The notes under the pieces: model-generated | Databases searched by the model: none | The model's input: only the letters and a program-made list of their open reading frames with translations | Told to the model about the DNA's origin: nothing | Translations under genes and position numbers: made by a program | Origin: Tomocerus qinae | Taxonomy: Eukaryota > Arthropoda > Collembola > Entomobryomorpha > Tomoceridae | Direction: 5' to 3' | Length of the DNA stretch: 64,000 nt | Assembly (NCBI GenBank): GCA_020055645.1 | Contig: CM034546.1 | Location: 29,946,001 to 30,010,000, forward strand | Shown here: piece by piece, positions 56,501-64,000 of the stretch | How positions within the stretch are numbered: position 1 is the stretch's first letter | How the letters are laid out: the number at the start of each line of letters is the position of its first letter

Positions 56501-57230
56501 TTGCATCTAAATTCTGTCTGAAGTTTAAATTATAACTAATATTGTTTACCATTTTTACCATCATTATTATTTTTTGGAACTGTCAAAAAAACGAAATAAT
56601 ATCTGAATAATTCGCGGAACTATATCGATATTTTCGGTAAATACTATTAAAATTGGTTACTACTTGTAAGGCGTAAATGATATTTTCTACACTGACTGGA
56701 TTGACTAACTGACTGGGAGGTATCAAAAACTGTATTTCTATTATTGCTATTTCAATTCACACACGAAACTGAATTTATGACAGTTTTTAAAATAAGTAAA
56801 TGGGTAAAGTCTGGGTGAGAAGAAAAGCAAAGATATTGATTTAATGTAATTAGTATAGATTTGTAGACTTACGTCTGAGGATCGAATCGCTTTTATATAT
56901 GCAATTATAAGTTTGTATTGCATTTTGCTGATAACAAACGAAAGGTAGAGAAACTGCGTTTGCAGCAATAATACAAAATAAAAAGTAAATCACAAACATA
57001 ATTTGAGACGCTGTAAGATATGGATGATAAATTTGCTCAAGAAGCAAAACCACGAAGAACAGCCCAAAGAAATTTATTACTAGTCCAGCATACAAGCAAA
57101 GACGATCACTTTTAGTCTTCCCTGCTGAAAAAGTCCAATTTTGTGGGTCGAAGTTAAGGGGGCCATATTTAAAATATTTACAAATTGTGAAAAGACGTTT
57201 AACTTCGTTTCGCAAATCCTTTGTACTCAT
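47599..57230 (-). CDS. Gustatory-receptor-like chemoreceptor with an 8.5-kb intron
   Basis: Exon 1 (56873-57230) starts MSTKDLRNEVKRLFTICKYF, has two hydrophobic helices (CLYAGLVINFFGLFFVVLLL; IMFVIYFLFCIIAANAVSL) and ends at a GTAAGT donor in phase 1. Exon 2 (47599-48410) starts after TTTTTGTACAG in the matching phase. It encodes several more helices (IPVMLTMLASVSGLIIYVGL; CFVIFVIFCSFGVHIVLAFL; LSISLLFALLIGGVLIS; MPTVSFIVIFGFG) and a C-terminus ending in LYNTITLLMSIKI. The joined frame has about 389 codons and no stop. Length, helix number and two-exon plan parallel the gene at 21700-24098. The family is arthropod gustatory-type receptors, seven-helix ligand-gated cation channels of sensory neurons. 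The intron (48411-56872) contains the large composite element, so the gene may be transcribed across it. Joining the two exons is inference from phase and topology. Confidence 0.68.
48411..48945. other. Receptor intron, distal part
   Basis: A segment at 48585-48780 is rich in TGCCCACTTTTGCCCAC and ends with a short inverted pair (TAGCCACCCGCCCACTAG, CGGGTGGCTAA), probably a degenerate element. No gene seen. Confidence 0.4.
48946..49190. mobile_element. Poly-G repeat element with ATCAAG(C/G)ACGTAT ends
   Basis: It begins ATCAAGCACGTATGCAG and ends CTAAATACGTCCTTGAT, an imperfect inverted pair. It contains CGCGGAGCGCGAAATTTTT and a G-run near 49145. Shares its end sequence and GC-box style with 19018-19215. 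Confidence 0.55.
49191..49751. other. Receptor intron, spacer with an unassigned minus-strand frame
   Basis: The frame at 49261-49476 (minus) encodes LVKVTYTKRCSGGGR and a Leu/Glu-rich helix-like end (LNEKLNELLEEVQSEIGSF). It may be a coding relic. No family recognised. Confidence 0.3.
49907..50808 (+). CDS. Open exon of an unrecognised protein inside the composite element
   Basis: The frame is open from 49873 to a stop at 50808, but no ATG lies near its start. A CACTTTTAG acceptor at 49898-49906 suggests an internal or terminal exon beginning at 49907. The first in-frame ATG is near 50017. The roughly 300 residues are rich in Pro, Thr and Ser, with a basic patch (PPPSKKTKKSAPQSKLRVKS) like a nuclear localisation signal. 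The acidic end reads PNEEPMDISSQ. No domain is recognised. Composition suggests a disordered nuclear or element-encoded protein. No upstream exon was found, so it may be a captured or relic exon. Confidence 0.4.
50809..51371. other. Spacer inside the composite element
   Basis: AT-rich sequence between the plus-strand exon and the palindrome array. No gene seen. Confidence 0.4.
51372..53128. repeat. Array of nested palindromes, unit ~230 bp
   Basis: At least seven times the hairpin CTATGGACAAAGTTGT...ACAACTTTGTCCATAG occurs (about 51411, 51899, 52130, 52361, 52588, 52817, 53050). A half-copy lies at 51668-51715. From 51899 to 52817 spacing is near 230 bp. Around each hairpin, TGTGTCACTTTTGGCAT and ATGCCAAAAGTGACACA form a second, outer inverted pair. 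The outermost units (51372-51498 and 53005-53128) are reverse complements of each other at about 85 percent and use CCATTGGCAT in place of CTTTTGGCAT. A 64-bp direct repeat (CATTTGTGAATGAGAAAAGT) fills 51530-51690. Confidence 0.9.
53378..55244 (-). CDS. Unrecognised 586-residue protein, acidic N-terminus and Cys/His region
   Basis: Exon 1 (54662-55244) starts at ATG and encodes a highly acidic, repetitive segment (NAANKDDTDEESNSRDVEKE appears in two versions) plus a basic patch (KTSVKKRKAVK). It ends at a GTAGGT donor in phase 1. Exon 2 (53378-54555) follows GTTGGTCCTTAG in matching phase. After more acid-rich sequence it has a helical region (ERLERYQHRTQGLLHAVIAA), a Cys/His stretch (LCICGKF, AVQLHYNKVHS, YRVCKHGMS, HDLKC) that could bind zinc, and a strongly basic C-terminal third (KKNKNQKRKSSQTKKGKKKT). 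The layout suggests a nuclear nucleic-acid-binding protein. Both frames are long and intact, with no decay. Whether it is an element gene or a host gene captured in the receptor intron cannot be told. No known transposase signature is visible. Confidence 0.65.
55766..56118. other. Receptor intron, spacer
   Basis: No gene or structured repeat beyond short CTAGC-rich strings near 55930-55990. Confidence 0.4.
56119..56366. mobile_element. 248-bp MITE in the receptor intron
   Basis: The left end CCAAAATGTAGCCGTTCTAC, continuing through GCTACAGAGTCGAAAAA and GTTGGTTCCGGTCC, pairs with the right end over about 90 bp with several mismatches. No coding capacity. Confidence 0.85.
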
Positions 57231-58859
57231 TTTAGTAAAGGCTACCACTGTTTTAATAGAAATTTGTGCTGCGCGTTTTAAAAAAATATGAGGAATTTTT
57301 ACTCTGTAATAAGTCACCAATGTTCACAGTATCCACTAGGCAGGCTAATAAACAGGACAAATTTTAATGTGTCTATAGATAAGGGTTATATTTTGATTTG
57401 AACATGCACTGCCTACGAATATTGGTGAGTATAGAATTTAATAGGTGAGAACTTGCACGGAGAACTGGACTTTCTGAATGCGAAATTTGCGGAGGAGTCA
57501 TGGAATTTATATGCCTTGCTCTCTGAGTTGTATGCAATTACTTCCTTTAGCTTGAAAATGTTTTTTGTAAACTTACAGTCTTCGGTTTAAAAATACATTT
57601 CTGGGCTACTACAATATAATTCATAAGTAAACGGAAGTTTCTTGTTTTGTGTACACGGAAGAAAGTAGATATATTTCTCCCGTGGCCCACAGTTTAGGTT
57701 GAATTGACGAATAGCTCGACATATAAGTATAAACAAGCACAAAACTCAATGTGTTCCAGATATTTTTGCTACATACTGTTGGCCAACTTTATTATTAAAA
57801 ATTAATTCTGTTTTTGTATAAGCAATATAAGTAAATGGAATATTCGCGTTCTTTGGCAGTCAAAAAGCTTTGACTATTTCAACAAGATTCTATAATGTTC
57901 ATCCCAATGTTTTTCCTAAACAATAAAACAAAAGTTATTGGGGCAAAGTTTCATGCCTTATATATATTGAGAGGCATTAAATGGCATGTTGGGTAAACTA
58001 TTTATTTCCACGTATGTTCGCACCTTCAACATGCCAATATTATTGTAGACTTGCAGACGTCGGTTTCAACATACATTCTCCAAACTTATAATACGTAGTT
58101 GTTATTGTATAAACGGTTGGTATATTTATTTAGCTGTGACAAGCCTTAGTTGCTGGTTGTAAGGACAGTGACAATGTAGACCAATTTATTATAATGGATT
58201 TATTTGTGTCGTAGTTATTGTTTGAAGAAAGTTGGGAGCTTGTTTTTATAGCAGTATATATTTATTTGTTTGACTTACGTATAAATAAGTACAAATATTA
58301 TTGTGCTCCAGATAATTTTGTTGGAAACAGCTAGAGGATGTTGACCAATTTTATTAAAAATTCATATTATTTTCGTATAAGGAGAACAAGTAAATGGAAT
58401 GTTTTGGCAGCTAGAAGGAAGACGATTGACATTGGGAGCTTTCTTGTGTCCCTCAAGTAATGAATAGGTAATTACAGCCACTATTGAAACCAAACGGAGC
58501 CAGATAAAAGATAAGCATATAGAGCGCTGCACTACTTGATACGGCCATTAAAGCTCATAATATGGATTGTAAGATATTCAAAGTTTTCTAACCTGGTTTA
58601 GAGAGAAGTCCCCATTGTTAAATGCGACTGGGTAAACCTATAAGTAGTAGCCTCTTCAGAAAGTGATTTTTTTTAAAATTATACATTGACAAAGAAATTA
58701 AAAATAATGACATGATCAAAAATGAAATTTATTATTATATAATCCATTCATTTAATCCATATTTTGGTAAAAAAATATATGCCTATATAGTCACTAAAGT
58801 TTTAATTACTTAGTTCCCTCAATAAACCTAGAACGATTTTCCCGAACATTTCTAATTTT
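57231..58859. repeat. Receptor 5' flank with two diverged direct copies of a ~300-bp segment
   Basis: Segments at about 57570-57865 and 58045-58415 share an ordered set of landmarks: CAGACGTCGGTTT-like, CATATAAGTA/CGTATAAATA, TGTGTTCCAGATATTTTTG/TTGTGCTCCAGATAATTTTG, TTTATTATTAAAAATTAATT and AAGTAAATGGAAT. They are old tandem duplicates or two copies of one repeat. No gene is seen. Confidence 0.5.
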
Positions 58860-59175
58860 CTACGTGCCAAAATTTGTGTTAAGTTTTATCACTGTAATAG
58901 TACATGCCCAAAGTGTGATGTGCGAGGAGTGACAATATATAACAAACAATACATGAGTGTATACTTTCATATACAATTATATACATGATTGAGTGTTTTA
59001 GTGATCGCCAATGTAATATTGGCGGAGTTAATCCATTTTCAGTTGTATAAGGACAACATAAAAGTTTGCCTTATAAGTAAAACACAACAGTTATGAAATG
59101 AACTAATATTTGACTTCTGTTCTCAGCGTCCAACAAAATGCAGAAGAATGTGGGTATATAATATTTACCAAGATG
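58860..59175. repeat. Dispersed repeat, copy 3 (receptor-linked)
   Basis: Collinear with 35646-35960 (CCAAAATTTGTGTTAAGTTT; TGTAATATTGGCGGAGTTAA; TATAAGTAAAACAC; TGACTTCTGTTCTCAGCGTC). As there, a minisatellite and an ionotropic-receptor-like 3' end follow to the right. Confidence 0.75.
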
Positions 59176-59263
59176 CATCTATTACAACGTGTGTCTGTGT
59201 ACTCATTCCTAAAATGCTTAGCATACTTTGTCTGTCCTTCATTTATACTTGAGAACATCATTG

Positions 59264-59531
59264 CGTCTGCCTAATATTACAACGTAACAAGCCATTTCAT
59301 CATGACTGCTACAAAGTAACAAACCATTTTATCAAGGCTGAGACAAAGTAACAAACCATTTTATCATGACCGCGACAATGTAACAAACCAATGTATCAGG
59401 AGTTAGGTTTGTTACATTGTCGCAGCCATGATAAAATGGTTTGTTACTTTGTCTCAGCCATGATAAAATGGTTTGTTACTTTGTAGCAGTCATGATGAAA
59501 TGGCTTGTTACGTTGTAATATTAGGCAGACG
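59264..59531. repeat. Near-perfect hairpin, 126-bp arms and 16-bp loop
   Basis: The left arm 59264-59389 and right arm 59406-59531 are reverse complements with only about three or four mismatches. Each arm is itself built of three related 42-bp units (GTAACAAACCATTTTATCAT...GACAA). A transcript across it would fold into a long double-stranded RNA. It could be a fold-back element or a hairpin-RNA locus. Confidence 0.9.
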
Positions 59532-59561
59532 ATTGGCTTCCTAAATATTAACTTGGAAGAA

Positions 59562-59801
59562 CCCCTAATTGTCAACACCTTTTTGTCAACCCTCTTTTGT
59601 CAATAACATTTTTTACGGTTTTTTTGTCAACACCTTTCTGTCAACACCAAGACTCTTTTTGTCAACACGTTATAAGGAAATGTACTCCTTTAAATGAGGA
59701 CAGTTTACGTTATACAGTTCACATAAGATATTGTAATTTGTTGTTACACATACATTCCTCCGGTTTTGATGTGTTGGAATTTTAGTGTTGACAATTAGGG
59801 G
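59562..59801. mobile_element. 240-bp MITE with TTTTTGTCAACAC repeats
   Basis: CCCCTAATTGTCAACAC at 59562 and GTGTTGACAATTAGGGG ending at 59801 are perfect reverse complements. In the left part the motif TTTTTGTCAAC recurs about six times. No coding capacity. Confidence 0.85.
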
Positions 59802-60055
59802 GTGAATCATTGACTTATATATTTGAACCGTGAAATGCTAAGCATGCAAACATTATATATGTAAAATATGGTTCTATAAACTACTGTCTAATGCATACCT
59901 AGTATATAATAGTTTAGTACGGTTTCCACGAAATGAACCTTAAACTACCCATTAAAAGTTGTCGTAAACAGATATTACAAATAAAGTTTGTAGCTATAAA
60001 GCAAAAACATATGTAAATATTTAGGCATTTAATATGTAGCTAGATTTACACAAAA
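59802..60055. other. Spacer
   Basis: AT-rich, nothing recognised. Confidence 0.3.
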
Positions 60056-62590
60056 GGACTAGCCTTTTTGTAAAAAAGAAGTATCCTTTTTGTAAAAAAG
60101 GAGTAGCCTTTTTGTAAAAAAGGAGTAGCCTTTTTGTAAAAAAGGAGTAGCCTTTTTGTAAAAAAGGAGTAGCCTTTTTGTAAAAAAGGAGTAGCCTTTT
60201 TGTAAAAAAGGAGTAGCCTTTTTGTAAAACAGTAGCCTTTTTGTAAAAAAGCAGCAGCCAATTTTGTAAAAAAGCAGCAGCCAATTTTGTAAAAAAGCAG
60301 CAGCTATTTTTGTAAAAAAGCAGCAGCCAATTTTGTAAAAAAGCAGCAGCCATTTTTGTAAAAAAGCAGCAGCCATTTTTGTAAAAAAGCAGCAGCCATT
60401 TTTGTAAAAAAGCAGCAGCCAATTTTGTAAAAAAGCAGCAGCCATTTTTGTAAAAAAGCAGCAGCCATTTTTGTAAAAAAGCAGCAGCCATTTTTGTAAA
60501 AAAGCAGCAGCCATTTTTGTAAAAAAGCAGCAGCTATTTTTGTAAAAAAGCAGCAGCCATTTTTGTAAAAAAGCAGCAGCCATTTTTGTAAAAAAGCAGC
60601 AGCCATTTTTGTAAAAAAGCAGCAGCTATTTTTGTAAAAAAGCAGCAGCCAATTTTGTAAAAAAGCAGCAGCCATTTTTGTAAAAAAGCAGCAGCCATTT
60701 TGTAAAAAAGCAGCAGCCATTTTTGTAAAAAAGCAGCAGCCATTTTTGTAAAAAAGCAGCAGCCATTTTTGTAAAAAAGCAGCAGCCATTTTTGTAAAAA
60801 AGCAGCAGCCATTTTTGTAAAAAAGCAGCAGCCATTTTTGTAAAAAAGCAGCAGCCAATTTTGTAAAAAAGCAGCAGCCATTTTTGTAAAAAAGCAGCAG
60901 CCATTTTTGTAAAAAAGCAGCAGCCATTTTTGTAAAAAAGCAGCAGCCATTTTTGTAAAAAAGCAGCAGCCATTTTTGTAAAAAAGCAGCAGCCATTTTT
61001 GTAAAAAAGCAGCAGCCAATTTTGTAAAAAAGCAGCAGCCAATTTTGTAAAAAAGCAGCAGCCATTTTTGTAAAAAAGCAGCAGCCAATTTTGTAAAAAA
61101 GCAGCAGCCATTTTTGTAAAAAAGCAGCAGCCATTTTTGTAAAAAAGCAGCAGCCAATTTTGTAAAAAAGCAGCAGCCATTTTTGTAAAAAAGCAGCAGC
61201 CATTTTTGTAAAAAAGCAGCAGCCAATTTTGTAAAAAAGCAGCAGCCATTTTTGTAAAAAAGCAGCAGCCAATTTTGTAAAAAAGCAGCAGCCATTTTTG
61301 TAAAAAAGCAGCAGCCATTTTTGTAAAAAAGCAGCAGCCATTTTTGTAAAAAAGCAGCAGCCAATTTTGTAAAAAAGCAGCAGCCATTTTTGCAAAAAAG
61401 CAGCAGCCATTTTTGTAAAAAAGGAGTAGCCATTTTTGTAAAAAAGCAGCAGCCATTTTTGTAAAAAAGCAGCAGCCAATTTTGTAAACAAGCAGCAGCC
61501 ATTTTTGCAAAAAAGCAGCAACCATTTTTGTAAAAAAGCAGCAGCCATTTTTGTAAAAAAGCAGCAGCCAATTTTGTAAAAAAGCAGCAGCCATTTTTGT
61601 AAAAAAGCAGCAGCCATTTTTGTAAAAAAGCAGCAGCCAATTTTGTAAAAAAGCAGCAGCCATTTTTGTAAAAAAGCAGCAGCCAATTTTGTAAAAAAGC
61701 AGCAGCCATTTTTGTAAAAAAGCAGCAGCCATTTTTGTAAAAAAGCAGCAGCCAATTTTGTAAAATAGCAGCAGCCATTTTTGCAAAAAAGCAGCAGCCA
61801 TTTTTGTAAAAAAGGAGTAGCCATTTTTGTAAAAAAGCAGCAGCCATTTTTGTAAAAAAGCAGCAGCCAATTTTGTAAAAAAGCAGCAGCCATTTTTGCA
61901 AAAAAGCAGCAGCCATTTTTGTAAAAAAGCAACAGCCATTTTTGTAAAAAAGCAGCAGCCAATTTTGTAAAAAAGCAGCAGCCATTTTTGTAAAAAAGCA
62001 GCAGCCAATTTTGTAAAAAAGCAGCAGCCATTTTTGTAAAAAAGCAGCAGCCATTTTTGTAAAAAAGCAGCAGCCAATTTTGTAAAAAAGCAGCAGCCAT
62101 TTTTGTAAAAAAGCAGCAGCCAATTTTGTAAAAAAGCAGCAGCCATTTTTGTAAAAAAGCAGCAGCCATTTTTGTAAAAAAGCAGCAGCCATTTTTGTAA
62201 AAAAGCAGCAGCCATTTTTGTAAAAAAGCAGCAGCCATTTTTGTAAAAAAGCAGCAGCCATTTTTGTAAAAAAGCAGCAGCCATTTTTGTAAAAAAGCAG
62301 CAGCCATTTTTGTAAAAAAGCAGCAGCCATTTTTGTAAAAAAGCAGCAGCCAATTTTGTAAAAAAGCAGCAGCCATTTTTGTAAAAAAGCAGCAGCCATT
62401 TTTGTAAAAAAGCAGCAGCCATTTTTGTAAAAAAGCAGCAGCCAATTTTGTAAAAAAGCAGCAGCCATTTTTGTAAAAAAGCAGCAGCCATTTTTGTAAA
62501 AAAGCAGCAGCCAATTTTGTAAAAAAGCAGCAGCCATTTTTGCAAAAAAGCAGCAGCCATTTTTGTAAAAAAGGAGTAGCCTTTTTGTGA
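60056..62590. repeat. 22/23-bp minisatellite, about 110 copies with higher-order structure
   Basis: 60056-60245 holds a 22-bp unit (GGAGTAGCCTTTTTGTAAAA plus AA). 60245-62570 holds a 23-bp unit (GCAGCAGCCATTTTTGTAAA plus AAA) with a frequent CCAATTTTG variant. The 22-bp type reappears once at the far right end. Rare marked units (TTTTTGCAAAAAAG followed by GGAGTAGCC) occur at 61391, 61782 and 62541, and another pair at 61506 and 61897. The spacings of 391, 759 and 391 are exact multiples of 23. All three minus-strand frames stay open only because the unit lacks stops. Confidence 0.95.
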
Positions 62591-63297
62591 AAAAAGAAGT
62601 CGCGGTTTTCGTAATAAAGTGCAGCAATTCTTATGACATCACAGAATAGTCGCCATCTACCGTGTTGTGTAAAGACTTTAATAAGAGAAATGGCATGCAA
62701 TTTATTACTGTGAAGCTATAGCCTAGCCAATCAGCACACTTGATTCAAGTCAGCTGATCCGCTCAGCCAGTCAACACATTTGATTCAACTTGTCGGCAGC
62801 GGCTTAGTGGCTTCAACAAAAACAAAGAATTGTCCCATCTTCTATACCTCACTAACTCTCCATTGTTAATCTATATTATGACATATATGAGCTGTGACCA
62901 GCTGATTCTGTAGTTTTATATCTAAAATATATTTCTAGCCACACCCAAGTTTATTGTACAGATAATTTCGACAAAGGATAAAAAATTTACTTTCAGTTTT
63001 GTAGTTATACAGTATAATATGTATATATTATATTTGCAAATAGGCATTAGTATATTGCCATAAGCACATAGAAATAAAAATTCAGCAGTTGCAAAATAAG
63101 AGCCATATTGTGCGTAACAAATAATTAACAACTGATCGTTGACTTATACAAATATGACACCATGCATAATATTATACTATTAAAGAAAAAACATTAGCTT
63201 TAATTTAATGTTATCGTAAGTATTACAATTTTTTACCGCAAGTAATATTGACTACATTAAATTTATTGGAATACAATTCATAGTATACTTTTAATTA
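62591..63297. other. Spacer before the second receptor copy
   Basis: No gene seen up to about 63150. At 63160-63297 the sequence matches 38588-38714, the 3' flank of the intact-length receptor. A short tandem pair (CAGCACACTTGATTCAAG, CAACACATTTGATTCAAC) lies near 62730-62790. Confidence 0.5.
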
Positions 63298-63999
63298 TTA
63301 ACGCTGTTTACGAATGTGCCTTTGATGAATTGTCGTACGTTTGTTCCGTTGAATTTAGGCAACCATAAATGGTTGGATTCTTGTCCGTCTTACAAATATG
63401 GGACTATTCAGCAGCAATCTAACCCTTCTACATAGGATAATTGTTTGGATGCAATGGCAATAATATATAAGCGCTCTCCGTATTACTATATTTTTTGGTT
63501 TAAATTTGATTTTGTTTTCCAATAAAAATGTCAAACAGAAGACAATTACCCCTGCAAGAAAAACATAAAAGACGACTGATATGTTGGAGTTTATGCAAAC
63601 GTCAAAGGCCGAATATCGTCATTAAAAAGACAAAACTGACATTTTTTAAAATTTCTTCTCTTAATTTGATTTCCATTTCGAGTACATTCCACTTTGATCG
63701 ATGTGGAATAACCTTCTATTAAAATATGATCTTAAAAACGTAAACCTGTGGGTGGTCAAGCGCATTCCTTTGGTAACTCTAAGAATGTAATTTTCAGGTT
63801 TACCAAAATACAACTGTCGACGTGGATTGGGTACCGTTCCAGGACTCCAGTTTGAATCGTCAACAAAGCGGTGCAGATTGTCCTCTTTGTCAATGTAGAT
63901 TGAATTATTGCACTCAGCAATGAATTGCTGTGGAGTGACGAAAGGAAAGTTGGTGTTTATTATGTGTCTGTGAAAAATGGTGTCGTTGAGCTTCATCAA
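63298..63999 (-). pseudogene. Ionotropic-receptor-like paralogue, C-terminal part, disabled
   Basis: From the window edge the minus strand reads KLNDTIFHRHIINTNFPFVT, DDSNWSPGTVPNPRRQLYFG and FHIDQSGMYSKWKS, closely matching residues of the gene at 38715-41427. A small deletion then causes a stop near 63662. The homologous sequence continues in another frame (KKCQFCLFNDDIRPLTFA), meets a further insertion and stop near 63590, and goes on recognisably to the equivalent stop at 63298-63300. At least two frame disruptions make it a pseudogene. The upstream part lies outside the window. Confidence 0.85.
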
Positions 64000-64000
64000 T

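Noticed and set aside
60056-62590. CRISPR-like repeat array
   Set aside because: The units are contiguous, with no unique spacers, in a eukaryotic context.
60021-62700. Several overlapping minus-strand frames up to 798 codons
   Set aside because: A 23-bp unit without stops keeps all three frames open. The translation is a frame-cycling repeat with no independent coding signal.

Overview
The window looks like AT-rich nuclear DNA of an arthropod. Genes have canonical GT-AG introns with matched phases. The gene content is insect/springtail-like: gustatory-receptor-like and ionotropic-receptor-like chemoreceptors, ML-domain (NPC2-like) proteins, DUF229 proteins, a thioredoxin and a cystine-knot peptide precursor. 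Transposable elements are dense and nested. A springtail (Collembola) is my best guess, from the chemoreceptor and DUF229 mix. This is inference, not proof. A 100-base N run (30690-30789) marks an assembly gap.

Left third (1-20000). Two paralogous NPC2-like genes on the minus strand (4923-5855 and 10963-11918) share the same exon plan, including a 20-nt microexon. Between them sit a three-exon minus-strand precursor for a secreted inhibitor-cystine-knot peptide (6840-7671) and a 5'-truncated RNase-H-bearing non-LTR retrotransposon (about 8470-10570). A frameshifted DUF229 gene (12711-14383) is followed by a second truncated retrotransposon with a perfect 14-bp target-site duplication (14637-16760). 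A DUF229 last-exon pseudogene lies in the opposite orientation at 19345-19914.

Middle (20000-46500). A two-exon gustatory-receptor-like gene (21700-24098) has one in-frame stop, and its intron carries a 1.1-kb piggyBac-like non-autonomous element bounded by TTAA. Then come a thioredoxin with no visible last exon (25128-25926), an unrecognised secreted three-exon protein (26967-28165), and a nested transposon zone (30963-33973). An 18-bp minisatellite follows (36745-38052), and then a large intronless ionotropic-receptor-like gene with one frameshift (38715-41427).

Right third (46500-64000). A second gustatory-receptor-like gene spans 47599-57230. Its single 8.46-kb intron holds a roughly 6-kb transposon-like unit (49752-55765) with long inverted ends. 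Inside it are a plus-strand open exon, a 1.76-kb array of nested palindromes, and a convergent two-exon minus-strand gene for a 586-residue protein that I do not recognise. This is the strongest candidate for something undescribed. Further right are a near-perfect 126-bp-arm hairpin (59264-59531), a 2.5-kb 23-bp minisatellite with a 391-bp higher-order repeat (60056-62590), and a multiply disabled paralogue of the ionotropic receptor running off the end (63298-63999). The order dispersed repeat, then minisatellite, then receptor 3' end occurs twice (35650-41427 and 58860-63999). That suggests a segmental duplication followed by independent array growth.

The host genes do not form an operon-like unit. 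The common theme is extracellular and chemosensory proteins expanded by local duplication, with several copies decaying among mobile elements. Exon boundaries were read by eye from splice motifs and phase.
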